Origin: Tretioscincus oriximinensis
Lineage: Eukaryota > Chordata > Lepidosauria > Squamata > Gymnophthalmidae
Assembly (NCBI GenBank): GCA_022410635.1
Contig: JAJVDF010000209.1
Location: 579,678-643,677 of the forward strand
Length of the DNA stretch: 64,000 nucleotides
Direction of reading: 5' to 3'
Below are positions 32,972 through 44,528 of the stretch, in pieces; the stretch's first letter is position 1, and the number at the start of each line of letters is the position of its first letter. The position numbers were made by a program, and so were the translations under genes. The notes beneath the pieces were generated by a model. The model was not told the DNA's origin. It was given only the letters and a program-made list of their open reading frames with translations, and did not search any database.

Positions 32972-33485
32972 AATTTATTTATTTATTTATTTATTTATTT
33001 ATACTTATATTATTTATTTATACTTATACTATATCTGAAGCTCTTAAGGTGGCCAACATAAAAATGCAAAATTGACATTTTAAAACAATATTGGAAGGAG
33101 AAGAATTAAAAAAACGCTTCAACCAAAGGCCAGATTAAAGAGATTAAACTTCAAGGATTTTCTGAAAGAATACAGTTGTGGTGATTAATGCACCTTGACA
33201 AGGAGATTGTCCCGTAGTCTGGGACAACCACCAAGAAGGCCCTACTCTGGGTTCCCACTCTCCTTGTTGTTGAGAGATGCAGTCCAATAAGGAGCCCCTC
33301 CCATGCAGACCTTAAGGCACAGGTCAGACAGGTTGATATGGAAGAAGGCGTTCCTTTAGATATTTGGGGCCTGTGTTATTTAAGGCCTCATAAATTAAAG
33401 TTAACACCTTGAATTGGGCTCAATAGTGAATTGGCAGCTAGTGCAGCTCTTTTAAGACCGATGTGATGTTTGTCTGGCAAATCGT
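32972..33485 (-). mobile_element. L2-related LINE fragment, reverse
   Basis: (ttta)n tail at the left (32972-33020), then tgaagctcttaaggtggcca, ctcttgaaga-type blocks, accaaaggccagattaaaga, and ccgtagtctgggacaaccac (reverse of the W.SLPLEV region), cattccttta-type block, cacaggtcagacaggttgat. The far right (caccttgaattgggctcaa, tggcagctagtgcagctctt) is a sequence commonly joined to L2 in lizards. Confidence 0.75.
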
Positions 33486-33769
33486 TCCAGTCAGCTTTAT
33501 AAATGCTCCATTTCTACTATTCATTTGGACTGTCCCCCAATTCAAGTGCAAATCTGGCCAATGTCAGAATATGAGACTTGATGATGGCTGAGCTCCTTTA
33601 AGCATGTTGATAATAATGTGTTTTTTTAAAATCTTGAATTTGGTTGCGTTCCACTTTTGTATAGCTTTCATTATTCTCTTGCATCTCCTTCCAAATCAAC
33701 CAAATAACCTTTATCAATAAAAGTCTTGATACATATAGACATGGAGAATGTAAGGAAACACTTGGGCAT

Positions 33770-33888
33770 GGTTGCATTTACCTGATTTATGTTAAATTAG
33801 CTTGATCTGTCTCACTCTCAGACCCTTTTTGCAAAGGCTTAGTAATCATCCATTTTAGGGCCTAAACAGGTCCTAAGATATTTCAAGG
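33770..33888 (-). repeat. Unclassified dispersed repeat (three-copy family), copy 3
   Basis: The reverse complement aligns with 5967-6090 (cttaggacctgtttaggccc, taaaatggatgattacta, agacagatcaagctaattta). Confidence 0.5.
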
Positions 33889-34373
33889 TCATNCACATCT
33901 ATAATATACTTTAGTAGATTAATATAAAGCCCTTTTTGCCTAAAACTTTCTTTATTTGGGAATATATCTTGAAATAATGACCTACCAACCACTAGTGTAG
34001 GCAATGATAGTCTTTGTGTAGGCTATGGCAGACCCACCCTGTCTCTTCCTTGGTCTGCATGTATATGACTGGTCCCTATGCTGAGATATAATCCAGTATA
34101 TAGTCTAGTGCTGGGAGGACTTAACCTGAATAAATTCACGTCTCCAAACACAGAGGAATGATCTGTTATGGTGCTGAAGGAACTAGCAGATGTAATTGCA
34201 GAAATAATTTCTGTGGCCTTCAGAAATTCCTAAGAACAGAAGTAGTTCCAGAAGATTAGAAAAGTGCAAATGTTTCTATATTTAAAAAAGAGGCCTACCA
34301 TAGTCTACCTCAGCATATAGATGGTAGGTTGAGATATAATCTAGTATATAGGATAGAGCATAAAGGTTCAGGG

Positions 34374-34470
34374 AGATAGATAGATAGATAGTTAGCTAGC
34401 TAGAAAGATATATAGATAGGTAGATAGGTAGATGATAGGTTGATTGATAGAAGAAAGATAGATAGTAGGA
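34374..34470. repeat. Degenerate (GATA)n microsatellite
   Basis: gata and gatagata units with ggta, gtta and gcta variants over about 97 bp. Confidence 0.85.
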
Positions 34471-35225
34471 AGTACTAAAGTGTTTCATCCAGGAGACTTA
34501 TTTATTTGCATGAAACAGAGCAGAACAGATGATACAAACTGAAATGCACAGCCTGATTCAACAAAGCCATTTGTTTCATCCACAATTACCACTGTGCTTC
34601 TTCCTTTTTTTGTCAGCGTTGGCAAGCAGAGTTTGTAATAACTGCATACTTTACAGGATACCCTCTGTTCTGGCACTGGCACCCTGCAAAATAACAGACA
34701 AGACTCTTTATCAAGACTGTGCATATTTTGTTTGAATTGCTTAATGTTAGGTGAAGCAGGATGGTCCCTGCAGCTTGCAAAATGACACACCTGTCTTGCC
34801 AAACATGCATCTTCCCACTATCCAATAACTTTGCTTCAGTGCTTGTGGGGAGGAGAAGAGGAAGACGCGTATTTGATCTTTTCTGCCCTGCTGAGCAAAT
34901 ACAGTACAGTTGGAACTAGAGCTGTGCGGTTGACACTTTTGACAAAAAGCTGATAAACTCACATCAGTTACAAAGTCAACCAGCAGAGTATTTCTCTTTT
35001 TTCAGGAGAGATACAGCGATAGCATTTTATTTACATCAATTGGAATAATTTGCTAATACCCTCTTAATATATTTTTTAAAATTTTGATGGCGCTGTTGAG
35101 TTAGCTAGACAAATACAAACATAGGGAAATAGGCTGATGAATCTTACATTTAGTGATGGCAATAATGTGTGGAACTTTCAAATATTTTAGCGTCTAATTT
35201 TGATCATCTATGTCCCTTTCGGCAA

Positions 35226-35377
35226 GGGGCCTTATTCTAGGTATGTTACAGAAATAGGGACCATCTAATGCAGACTATGACAAGTGCCAGGTTAGGACTT
35301 CTGTAATTTGAGCCAGCATGTGGATGACACATTCCAATTCCAGAATGTAGTCCAAAATAAGACCAAGTGCAGAAAGA
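35226..35377. repeat. Foldback repeat, family B, diverged
   Basis: ggggccttattctaggtatg at the left against tagtccaaaataagacc at the right. The middle keeps gaccatctaatgcagactat and agccagcatgtggatgacac. Diverged copy of 49775-49960. Confidence 0.55.
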
Positions 35378-36162
35378 GCTAGGCATTGAACTAGATGGCA
35401 AACTAAGTTATTAAACTAAGAATCATTGTTTTGAAATTGCAACAATCTCTCTTCCAAATCTCACAGTCCATAAAAATCCCTGCCTGACCCATTTCTTCCC
35501 TACAAAATTCAATGGACTGCAAATGCCCTGATCACTCTCCCTTGCCTCTTTCTCTCATGTGAACCCCACACAGACAACATGCTTGTGATTTCCTCCTTCT
35601 AATCTAATCCAGGTTCTAAACCTCTGTATTTTCCAGGCTGTTAACCTTCACCTTGCTCTTGCTTTTACTTTCCAGCTTGCAAACTGCCACTTTCTTTGTT
35701 TCCAATTGCAAACTTTTATTTTCCAGGCTGCAAACCAACACTTGTTTCCTGTAGCCAAGAAATTTGTTTTCCAGTCTGCAATTCTCCATTGGCAAGCCTG
35801 GTCATCACAATCTTTTAAAACCATCTTCAGTTCTGAAAAACTGGACTAAATATGAAAAAACCCAACCCAACAGCCCCCAAATAAATAGTTTTTAGACAAG
35901 TTTTTCTAATTTTCAATCCAGTTCCCACACATTTGACCAGATCTCAGCAGCCTGTAAATCACTATTTTGTTCTGTTTCTGCCAGCATATTGTGGATTCTG
36001 ATGGCATATTGAGTATAAGGCTTTGCCCACATGAAAAGCCAGTTTGTTTCAATTCATTTCATTTCCATATTGCATCATCACTTAGAAAGTGGTTTGCAAT
36101 GTTAATTTTAAATATAGGATAGGACAATGGGACGAAAACCCAAGTGCTGTCTCGATATATAA

Positions 36163-36230
36163 TTTTAACCCATCTTCAGTCCATGTTTCTGCTGGTTTCA
36201 TTCAGTTTTTCAGGATGGAAGATGGATTTC
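36163..36230. repeat. Short foldback repeat, family C
   Basis: ttttaacccatcttcagtcc against caggatggaagatggattt; a related left half is at 35814-35845 (ttttaaaaccatcttcagtt). Confidence 0.5.
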
Positions 36231-37017
36231 ATATTCACACCATAAAAAACTAGATAGTTACATCTATGTGCCATCAGCGTTGGAGGAACATACAGGCAGA
36301 TATTACACAACTTGGTTTTCAACACTTAATCTGAGCCAGGATCACAAGAAAGAAATGGCAGCATGTTCCAAGGAAATCCAGGTAACTCCAACTANATTCC
36401 AGTTTTCTTTGGATGTTGCACACCAAGATGATTTTTGTGATATGTCACAAATAAGCCATATCTATTCCTGTGTATGGATTGCAGCAAAATGACACTGAAT
36501 TCTATTACATCACTTGAGCTGTCTTTGTAGCAAATGACTGGAGTGGCTGAGAGTGAGCCATTGGAGCATTCCCTAGTGTGATATTCATGCACTCCAAACT
36601 AAAGTTCCATGTTGCTATAGCTTTCTACAAGAAGGAAGGTCTCATAGGAACTGCTCTATTGAGTAGTTGCTCTAGAATTCCCTGCTCTGAGTTTGTGACT
36701 TTGTTATAATTAATGCAGATATTTTCTTGAAGAAGAATGCTGATTTGTAATCTCCAGCTCATATCTCTTGAGTGCATTTTGTTAACAGATGCATCATCAA
36801 CAAGATATTAATGTTTACTGGTTTTTAACTGTAGTATATTTTAATGCAATATAAGTGGATTTCATAACAAGTGGTGTATTTCGCAATGTGCATGTATCTT
36901 TTGGTATTTGACTATGAATCATTTGCTTTCTTTCTTAGAGAACTGACTCCTAGAATGGAATAATCTTTTGTGCAAATCCACCACATCTGACATGTAGTTC
37001 CCATTTCAAAAAAATAG

Positions 37018-37147
37018 TGTTAGTCTTTGTTCAGAAAATCCAGCTCTTTGGAGACTAATAAGAGGAAGGTAGGCAGCATGAACTTTCANAGACAAGTCTA
37101 CTTCTTCAGATGGTTTGCACCTGGGCAAAAGTCCTGGAGAAAATGAC
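37018..37147. repeat. Family A inverted-repeat element, left part (interrupted)
   Basis: ttagtctttgttcagaaaat, tttggagactaataagagga, aggtaggcagcatgaacttt and acaagtctacttcttcagat. The sequence is interrupted at 37148-37466 by a hAT-type element and its TSD. A second, complete copy lies at 37525-37690. Confidence 0.6.
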
Positions 37148-37155
37148 GGATTTCC

Positions 37156-37458
37156 CAGTGCTTTTTTTCTAGAAAAAAAGGTGACGGTACTAACGCCGGC
37201 GAGTGGGGGGTGGCGTTAGCGGCGGTGGCGGCATTAGCCCCACCGCCGCTGCCGCCACTAACGCCACAGTACCGGCACCTTTTATTTAGGTGGGGGGGCG
37301 GTGCTAGTGGTGGCAGCGGCGGTGGGGGGGGCGGCGTTAGCGGCAGCGGGGGCAACCCCCCGCCCCCCACTGCTAACACCGCCCCCCTCCCCCCCTCCCA
37401 CCTAAATAAAAGGTGCCGGTACTGCGTACCGGCGCGTTCCATCACAAAAAAAGCCCTG
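37156..37458. mobile_element. hAT-type non-autonomous element made of GC-rich hairpins
   Basis: Ends CAGTGCTTTTTTT and (reverse complement) CAGGGCTTTTTTT, flanked by a perfect 8-bp TSD GGATTTCC (37148-37155 and 37459-37466). These are hAT hallmarks. Inside, 37212-37232 pairs with 37245-37265 (ggcgttagcggcggtggcgg against its near complement). Then 37267-37294 and 37397-37424 are perfect 28-bp inverted arms around a G-rich loop of ggcggtggggggggcggc type with G-quadruplex potential. It is strongly GC/CpG-rich in AT-rich DNA. No transposase; the Ala/Pro/Gly-rich open frames across it are not genes. Confidence 0.85.
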
Positions 37459-37524
37459 GGATTTCCACTCCAGTTGACTAATTTTGGTGCTTTCCATAAT
37501 GGTAGAATTCAAAGAAATACCATG

Positions 37525-37690
37525 TTAGTCTTTGTTTAGAAAGTCCGGCAAGGGGGGCTTGTAGCATTTTGGAGACTAATAAGTGGAAAGTAGGCAGCAT
37601 GAGCTTCTCAGCATATCTGAAGAAGTAGACTTGTCTACGAAAGCTCATGCTGCCCACCTTCCTCTTGTTAGTCTCCAAAGTGCTACAAGT
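37525..37690. repeat. Family A inverted-repeat element, complete palindromic copy
   Basis: cttgtagcattttggagact, aataagtggaaagtaggcag and catgagcttctcag on the left are mirrored by cgaaagctcatgctgcccac, cttcctcttgttagtctcca and aagtgctacaag on the right, around tctgaagaagtagacttgtc. It shows that the family is a foldback element. Confidence 0.75.
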
Positions 37691-37837
37691 CTCCCACCTG
37701 GTTCCCATGGGTGTATATTTTGTCGTGCAATAAGGATTGAGTGTCTTAGAGATTGGGGTAACTTTGCATGATGCATCTTGATATTAGATGATAGGTTTTT
37801 AAGGGGATGAAGTACCAATAACTTTAACTTATAAGGG

Positions 37838-38220
37838 CCCTAAATAACTTGGGCCTGAAATATCTAAAGAAATGCCTTCTCCTATACCATCCTGCCCATG
37901 CCTTGGGATCTGTAGAGGAGGCCTTCCTGGTTGTACCACCCCTCTAAACAGAAGTGGAAACCAGGGTAGAGCCATCTCAGTGGTTGCCCGCAGTCTATGG
38001 AATAGTCCCCCCCTCGAGGTGCACCAGTCATCATCTTTGTATTCCTTTAGAAGATCTTTGAAGATGCACCTCTTTTACCTGGCCTTTGGTTGAAGAAATG
38101 TTATTTTTCTTCCCACTTTTAGATACTGTTTTATACTGTTTTTAATGTCAATTATGTATTGTTGTTTTTATTGTTGGCTGCCCTGAGATCTTTGGGTATA
38201 AATAAATTCATATTGTATTG
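37838..38220 (+). mobile_element. L2 LINE 3'-end fragment, frameshifted
   Basis: taacttgggcctgaaatatc, aaatgccttctcctatacc, ggaggccttcctggttgtac, tggaatagtccccccctcga and acctggcctttggttgaag, then the 3' UTR ending gccctgagatctttgggtat and ataaat. Coding frames are broken. Confidence 0.85.
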
Positions 38221-38938
38221 CACTAATTCGTTTCCATCGTTTCTCTGCAGCCTATTTCTGAGAGCATATAAAATCATTGCAATTTCTAATATTCAGAAAC
38301 AGTAGAATGCAAGGGCATTGAAAGTATTTACTTTGCTTTCATGGAGCAAAAGCAGGCAAAATAGAGAAGTGTTCTTTATTGGTAAATTACTTTATTCCAT
38401 GGGTTACGCATGGGTTAACCATTGTACTTTTGTTTTCAGATTCTTAAAACCTGTCTTTTATGTGTTTATTCTCCAGTTAAAGAACTTTGATTCTCACTGA
38501 GTGAAAGATTGTATCCCAAAGCTTCAGAAGCAATGTACGATAGTCTGAATCCATATATCTTCTTTATTAGTTTTCTTCTTGAGTGATTTCAAAGGAGAGA
38601 TTAAAGCTATTGTTAACGTTTGTTTGAAGTCATTAAGGAAAGCAAAAATCCTTCTTTTCATCTAAATTTCTACAGGGGCTTGTNCTGTTTTCCTTTCTAT
38701 ATTAAGCAGCAGCTGCCAGCAACTATCATTAACTAGCATCATCGTTTTAGGTGTGGTTTGGGTGGAAAGGGGGAGAACGTTAAGAGCTCAAAGACAAGGC
38801 CTTTGTTTAGTTNCTCTCAGTGCTGGGAATTGCATAAAAATCATGTATATTTTGAGAGATTCNCCATTCTTGTATGAAGTGCAGGTCTTCGTGCAGAAAT
38901 ATGGGGGAAATATGCCAATGTGANAATGTCATTTTCTG

Positions 38939-39049
38939 GCCCCTACTTCTGGAAAGGGCACCCTGAGGTTGGAAGTGACATCACAGATGATAGAGCTTCC
39001 AGCCTCTGCTTCTGATAATGGTGCCTAGAATGATGTCACTTCTGGTCCC
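38939..39049. repeat. Palindromic repeat, family D
   Basis: cccctacttctggaaagggc, ggttggaagtgacatcacag, tgataatggtgcc and gaatgatgtcacttctggtc; matches the arms of 16911-17000. Confidence 0.45.
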
Positions 39050-39111
39050 TTTTTTATGTGCATGCTTCATGCATGAGGAGAACCCAAAATGTACAGAATT
39101 CTCAAGCTCCC

Positions 39112-39290
39112 GCTATGAGATTTCCTCCTCTTTCAGACTTGCCAGACACAGGAGCATGCAGGAGTTCATTTTCTGTGGTTATCCTCACACTCTGGAACAG
39201 CCTTCCTCTGGAAATTCACCAGGTGCCAACATTATATAGCTTTACTTCTTTACTCAGAACTTTGATCCTTACCAAGATCCAAGCAGGGCT
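39112..39290 (+). mobile_element. L2-like LINE fragment, diverged
   Basis: Plus-strand translation contains LWNSLPLEIHQVPTLYSFTS followed by LLRTLI, corresponding to the NSLPLEVRQ.PSL.SFRK..KT end of L2 ORF2. Diverged, no tail. Confidence 0.6.
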
Positions 39291-39688
39291 TTTTTATTCT
39301 GATACTTAAAAACATAAGAACATAAGATAATCTAGTTTATCAGTTTATTAGCTTTAATTTGCCTCATTCATATCTTTACAGTGTATTCTGTATTTTGCCA
39401 TTCTGTCAGCTCCTGACAAGCAAGATTGTCTGTGCCCATGGCATATTTTCCTGTTGACCATTCGGTTTGCTATTTGTCAATAGTTAGTTCAATCATCCCT
39501 TCTCCCAAGTGCTATTCGATAGTTTGAATCAATNTTAGAACCCTTGACCTGTCACCCTTGCTGTGTCTCACCAAAATTATCCACATATCACAGCCTTTCT
39601 GCAATGACCCTATATAGCAGTTCAATAGTTTTTTCCTCCAAATAAACTGATAATTCAGTAAATCATCTCTAAACCTCCAAATCTACCA

Positions 39689-40606
39689 CATAAGAACATA
39701 AGAACATAAGAAGAGCCACACTGGATCAGGCCACAGCCCATCAACTCCAGCATTCGGTGTCACACAGAGGCCCACCAGATGCACCTGGACAGTCCAAACA
39801 GAGGAAAGNAAAATATGCTCCTGTTCATGACTCCCTGCAAATGGTATTTCAAGAGTCCTGCCTGTTGCTCCATCCCGGAGGCGACTTCCAGACAACTATC
39901 CTAGTATCCATTTATACCCTTAGTGTCCATAAACCTGTCTAGTCCTATCTTGAAACTATCCAAGCTGTTAGCTACCACTACCTCTTCAGGAAGTAAATTC
40001 CACAGGCCGATGACCCTCTGGGTGAAAAAATACTTTCCTTTCTCTGTTCTCACTTTTCTACCCAACAGTTTTAAGGAGTGCCCTCTGGTCCTTGTGTTGT
40101 GTGATAGAGAAAACTTTTTTTCTCTATTCACCCTGTCGATCCCATGCATGATTTTGTACACTTCGATCAGATCACCCCTCAAACGCCTCCTTTCAAGGCT
40201 GAAGAGGCCCAGACGTTGCAGCCTTGCTTCGTAAGGGAGGTGCTCCAGACCCTTGATCATTTTTGTTGCCCTTTTCTGCACCTTCTCCAGTTCCAAAATA
40301 TCCCTCTTGAGATGTGGTGACCAGAATTGAACACAGTATTCCAAATGTGGCCTCACCACAGATTTATAAAGAGGCAAAACAACATTTGCTGACTTGTTTT
40401 CGATTCCTTTCCTAATTATCCNCAACATGGAATTTGCCTTTTTTGCTGCTGCTGCACACTGGGTTGACATTTTCATTGAATTGTCCACTAACACCCCAAG
40501 ATCCTTTTCTTGCTCGGTCACAGAAAGCTTTGTTCCCCTCAGGTGGTAGGAGTATTTTGGATTCTTTGCCCCGATGTGCATGACCTTGCACTTGCTTAAG
40601 TTGAAG
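39689..40606 (-). mobile_element. CR1 LINE, 5'-truncated, intact ORF2 C-terminus
   Basis: About 918 bp. A 226-codon open frame (39901-40581) covers the end of the RT thumb and the C-terminal region: VTEQEKDLGVLVDNSMKMS, LYKSVVRPHLEYCVQFWSP, KVQKRATKMIKGLEHLPYEA, and the C-terminus FMDTKGINGY. The 3' UTR runs to the ataagaacataag terminus at 39689. It is almost the same family member as 2229-2877, so it is young. It lacks the endonuclease and catalytic RT motifs and cannot act alone. Confidence 0.93.
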
Positions 40607-40764
40607 GTATATTGTAATATACCACATCTGACATGTCAGTTTATATAACAACCTGGTGTAGCAAATGCGACATAAATTCAACTCGTAAGGAGCTTATTGA
40701 CAGAGTTTCCCTCCGGGATGTTATTTTGCCAATGAGAGTGGTTNGTTTGGAGGGAGAAAGGGTT

Positions 40765-40815
40765 ACAGTTATAAATATATAACAGTTATAAATATATAAC
40801 AGTTATAAATATATA
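40765..40815. repeat. 17-bp tandem repeat, three copies
   Basis: acagttataaatatata is repeated three times head to tail. Confidence 0.95.
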
Positions 40816-42349
40816 ATGGAATTTTTATCTTTTACAGTTGTTCCTCCTCTGGTAAGGTGAGGAGTGTGAAATATAATACTAAATCTAAAAGTCTAAAAAA
40901 ATAAAAACATAACAAAGAAATGACTCACCTGGTCCAGTAAACATGTTGCATATGGAAGTCCATAGATAGGATATGAGAACTCGGCCATTATTCAAATCTC
41001 TCAGTATTTGGTTTTTAAAACAATACTATCCCCTTTTTCCAAAAGTATTTAAAACTGTCATATTGCATGAATTGGCTCAACCTTTTATGAAACCATTCAA
41101 ACTGGTAACTACCATTGTATCTTGTGGTAGTGAATTCCAAAATTTTACCATATGCATTTGTTTTAAAATCCTTTTGCCGTTGTTTTTAGTATTTTAGGAA
41201 ACGGAGACTATGGCTGCTTCCCGATTACAAGCATAAAATCATGATTTCTTTTAAAATTAAGACAACACATTCACAAGTACTTCTCTACAAACCTCCAATC
41301 TTCCTTGCAGTTTCCTGTCCTTGCTATATTTCCTGGTATTCTCATGATATCAGAAGCCCCAGAAGTCATTGCTGCTCTTGCCTTACTCAATTTGTGAGCA
41401 GAGAGCCAATGAGCTTTTTACAGCTAGGCTCAAAGCGTCACGAGATTTAACATGTTGATGTAAGGAAGGCCTCACTGAATCTTTCTTTCGGATTAGTCTG
41501 CTGCTGAATCAGGAAAAATGAGCAAACAAAAAAAGTGGGACAAAAGGCTTTTTTAGCAAATGAGCACATGAGTAAATGGGCCAAATTCTATATGATGTTG
41601 CTGCCAACTTGCTAAATATCCTGAAAGGGTAAGGGGACATCAGTGTTTACACTTACCTATGTGGGAATTATTTGTTGGTTCTCTGGTAGCTGCAGGGTAT
41701 ATTAAGTAAGGGGGCTTTGAATCTAANAATGTATGATACATCTGATTTTGGATTGAGTTGTTTTGTCCCAGAAAAGGTGCATAATCTGGTTCCTGGATTT
41801 GTTACTATTGTTTGAGATCTATGTGGCATTGATAGTCATGAGTGCATACCTCCATTTACAACTGGTTTGCCAACTTTGGCTGTTGTTGGATAGGAATAAC
41901 TTGTGATCAACACTCTGGTAGATTAGACTATTGTAATATGGCAGCAAGTGATCACTCTGTAATGCATCTATTCTGAAATGTTGATTATGCAGTTTTCAGC
42001 TAATACCTGGGTGCAGCTTTAATCTATGGAGGCTCAGGTTGCTCAACTTTTTTCTTGCTAATACACACACAAACAATGGCTCAAGACTTTCTACTCAGGT
42101 GAATTTCTCTTGATTTTAATGTTTCACTTTGTCTTGTGGCTTGGTCAAAACGCTTTGGCAAAAAGCTGTGCAAAGTCTAGTCAGCAGGGGGTGCAATAGA
42201 ACAATTAAATTGGATTTCAAAAATTAATGCGCAAACAAGGTAATTACAGTATGAAAATAGATTGTAGCCAACTTGCAAAAGTGGCTGAGTATTTCTCTGT
42301 GGTTTTTGTTTTATTTTACAAGCACTGCAGTTCCCATCCTGACTTCATC
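40816..42349. other. Intergenic, no feature recognised
   Basis: AT-rich sequence without recognisable genes or repeats. Confidence 0.4.
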
Positions 42350-42600
42350 CAAAGGGGAGGGTTTTTTCATGCTATAATGATGTAATTGTGGGGATTTGCT
42401 TCATGTAATTTTGGGGATTAAGCAGTGATAGAGCTAGAAAGGGCTGTCATATGCTTTTTCTTCCTAGTATTTTTTGCAGCTTCTGTAGCATGATGTCCAG
42501 TATTTGTGGACCCCACTGTGTCATCCATTATGATAGCACCATTTGAATAGGACCTGCAAGACCTGCCCAAACCTGCCAAGACATTCAGTCCTGCTCTTCA
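42350..42600 (+). repeat. Unclassified dispersed repeat, copy 2
   Basis: Matches 4089-4310 in order: gggttttttcatgctataat, ggggatttgcttcatgtaat, agcagtgatagagctag, atgctttttcttcctagtat, tccattatgatagcaccatt and caagacctgc-type block. Confidence 0.5.
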
Positions 42601-43639
42601 GCAAGAACTAGGAAGTTGATCCAGTTAAATTTACACTGGAAAAAACAACAGCNGAGTAAAAAAATCCCACTTGCAGACTCATAAAACTTGTATGAGTTTA
42701 AAAGTGATACCCCCCTTGAATTCCCCTGCCTGGCAACAAAGGGAGCCAGCAACCAATAACAGAAAGGATACAGATCAGTCAATTATAAGTTAGACATATG
42801 GCATAATTTCCTGGGAAACAAACTAATTCATTGGGAGCAAAAGAAATCTCTTTGTCCTTGTGAATGACCAGTAATGACAGCATAAAGAAATAACATTACA
42901 CTGGTTACAGCTCTTGATGTCCACTTTGTGCTTGCAAATATGCTAGAAAAATAGTATATGACAGAGTGAATATCTGTGAGTCTAGCATAGGCCTCAAAAA
43001 AAAACCCCATGTTATGAAAGTGATTTATTGAACAACTCAAAGGCTAATAAGTTAACCAGGATTGGCAAGTTGCAATCTATTCNTTTTATACTCTGGTCTG
43101 GGACCTATGGACCAATGGGCTTTTTCCTTTAGCCACTTTCTAGAATGTTTTGAAAATCTGGACCGATAAACCTTTGAGTTTCTTACTTTTAAATGTTTGA
43201 ATCTCAGGTGTTATAACAAGTGAACAACCAACAGTTTTGTATAACTGCCAACAGTTGTAGCCTTTTTAACCAAATAATGACCATGACAGAGATGCTATCC
43301 CTGACAATATCATTTTTCTTTCTTTCCTATACCTTCTTCTGAACTAGGGAGGAAGAAGTTTGACACTTGTTAAATTTTGGAATGAATTTACAGGCAAATG
43401 TGTTGATCAGATTTTTCTTCCCATTAATTTCCAATGATAACAGACTTTCATATATTTTTAATAGGTATAAATTGAATAAATATGCTCACATTGATACAGA
43501 TATATGGAAGTCTCACTGTGCAAATATGTTGCCTTCTACACCATTTTGCNGTATATGAAATAAATGTATCTGTAGGTATTTCATTATTTCATATAACTGT
43601 AAAATGGTCCAGAAGCAACAGTGAAATTGCTGATTGGGA

Positions 43640-43765
43640 TTGATCTTAAAAGAACTGCACTAGCTGCCAATTCATACCCAAGCCCAATATAAGGTATCAA
43701 CATTAACTTACAAAGTCCTAGAAGGTTTGGGCACTAAATGTCTAAAGAAATACTTCCTCTTATGC
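43640..43765 (+). mobile_element. L2 LINE fragment
   Basis: cttaaaagaactgcactagc, tgccaattcatacccaagcc, aaggtatcaacattaactta, gggcactaaatgtctaaaga and aatacttcctcttatgc correspond to the LKELHWLPI to LGPKYLKE region of L2 ORF2. Confidence 0.75.
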
Positions 43766-44528
43766 AGTGTGTTCTTTAGGCTAGGGTTACTATATAGGCC
43801 AGATTATCCAGGATTATTCTGTATATGGGGATCCTTCCTGTCCTCTCAGAAAACCCTGGGAATTATCTCGGTTTCAGGCCTTCCTGGATTGACACCCTAT
43901 TCCATCCCCTCCTCTCCCTCCCTACCATTTTCCCTTCCTGTCCCTATCCCCTNTCCTCCCTGATTTACCAGTATGCGACCTGGCAAGCTGGCAGGATGGG
44001 AAGGAAATAGAGGTGCTAGGAGACAGACAGTTGGAGGTGGGAGGGCTTCTGGAACTCCTGTGAGCCTTTTCTAATAATGGCACATGTTCACGATGTCAAA
44101 GATGGAGAGGATTTGAATCCTGGCCTCTTGGGATGTAGGTCAAAACTGTACTGGCTCTTGTGGTCAAAGTATTGTTTCTACAGAATGTTCACAGAAATCA
44201 CATGTGATAACCATTTGCCAAGAGGTATTTGGAGGGGCGTTCACTATTGATGTTTTGGATGATATTCTGAAAGTGCACGAAACTGTACAAATTGTACTTA
44301 CTTAATTTGGGGTAGTTTCACTTCTCAGTTACTTCTCTAAAGTATAACAAAACATCCTGTTGCTTTAAATGTAGGGTTTTTTTCATTTATAATGAAGTTG
44401 TTTCTGCCCACAGCACTACACATTTTATTACCCTGTTCTTTTAAACATTAAGTCTAGCTGGTCACTCCTAATTGTACACCAAACCCCTGAAAATCTTTTC
44501 AACCTCTATTTTAATGACGGAACTATTG
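43766..44528. other. Intergenic, no feature recognised
   Basis: Pyrimidine-rich stretch near 43900-43960; otherwise nothing recognised. Confidence 0.35.

Noticed and set aside
34374..34470. Regular GATA spacing as a regulatory (GATA factor) cluster
   Set aside because: Simple degenerate tetranucleotide repeat; no independent support for function.
34485..34802. 105-codon minus-strand frame as a gene
   Set aside because: Protein-like length but no family motif, no supporting splice sites and overlapping frames of similar length; treated as chance.
37098..37539. Gly/Ala/Pro-rich frames on both strands
   Set aside because: They run through the GC-rich hairpins of the hAT-type element and are low complexity.
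39901..40581. 226-codon open frame on the minus strand as a host gene
   Set aside because: It is the C-terminal part of CR1 ORF2; the same protein end occurs at 2269-2664 and the CR1 3' terminus follows.
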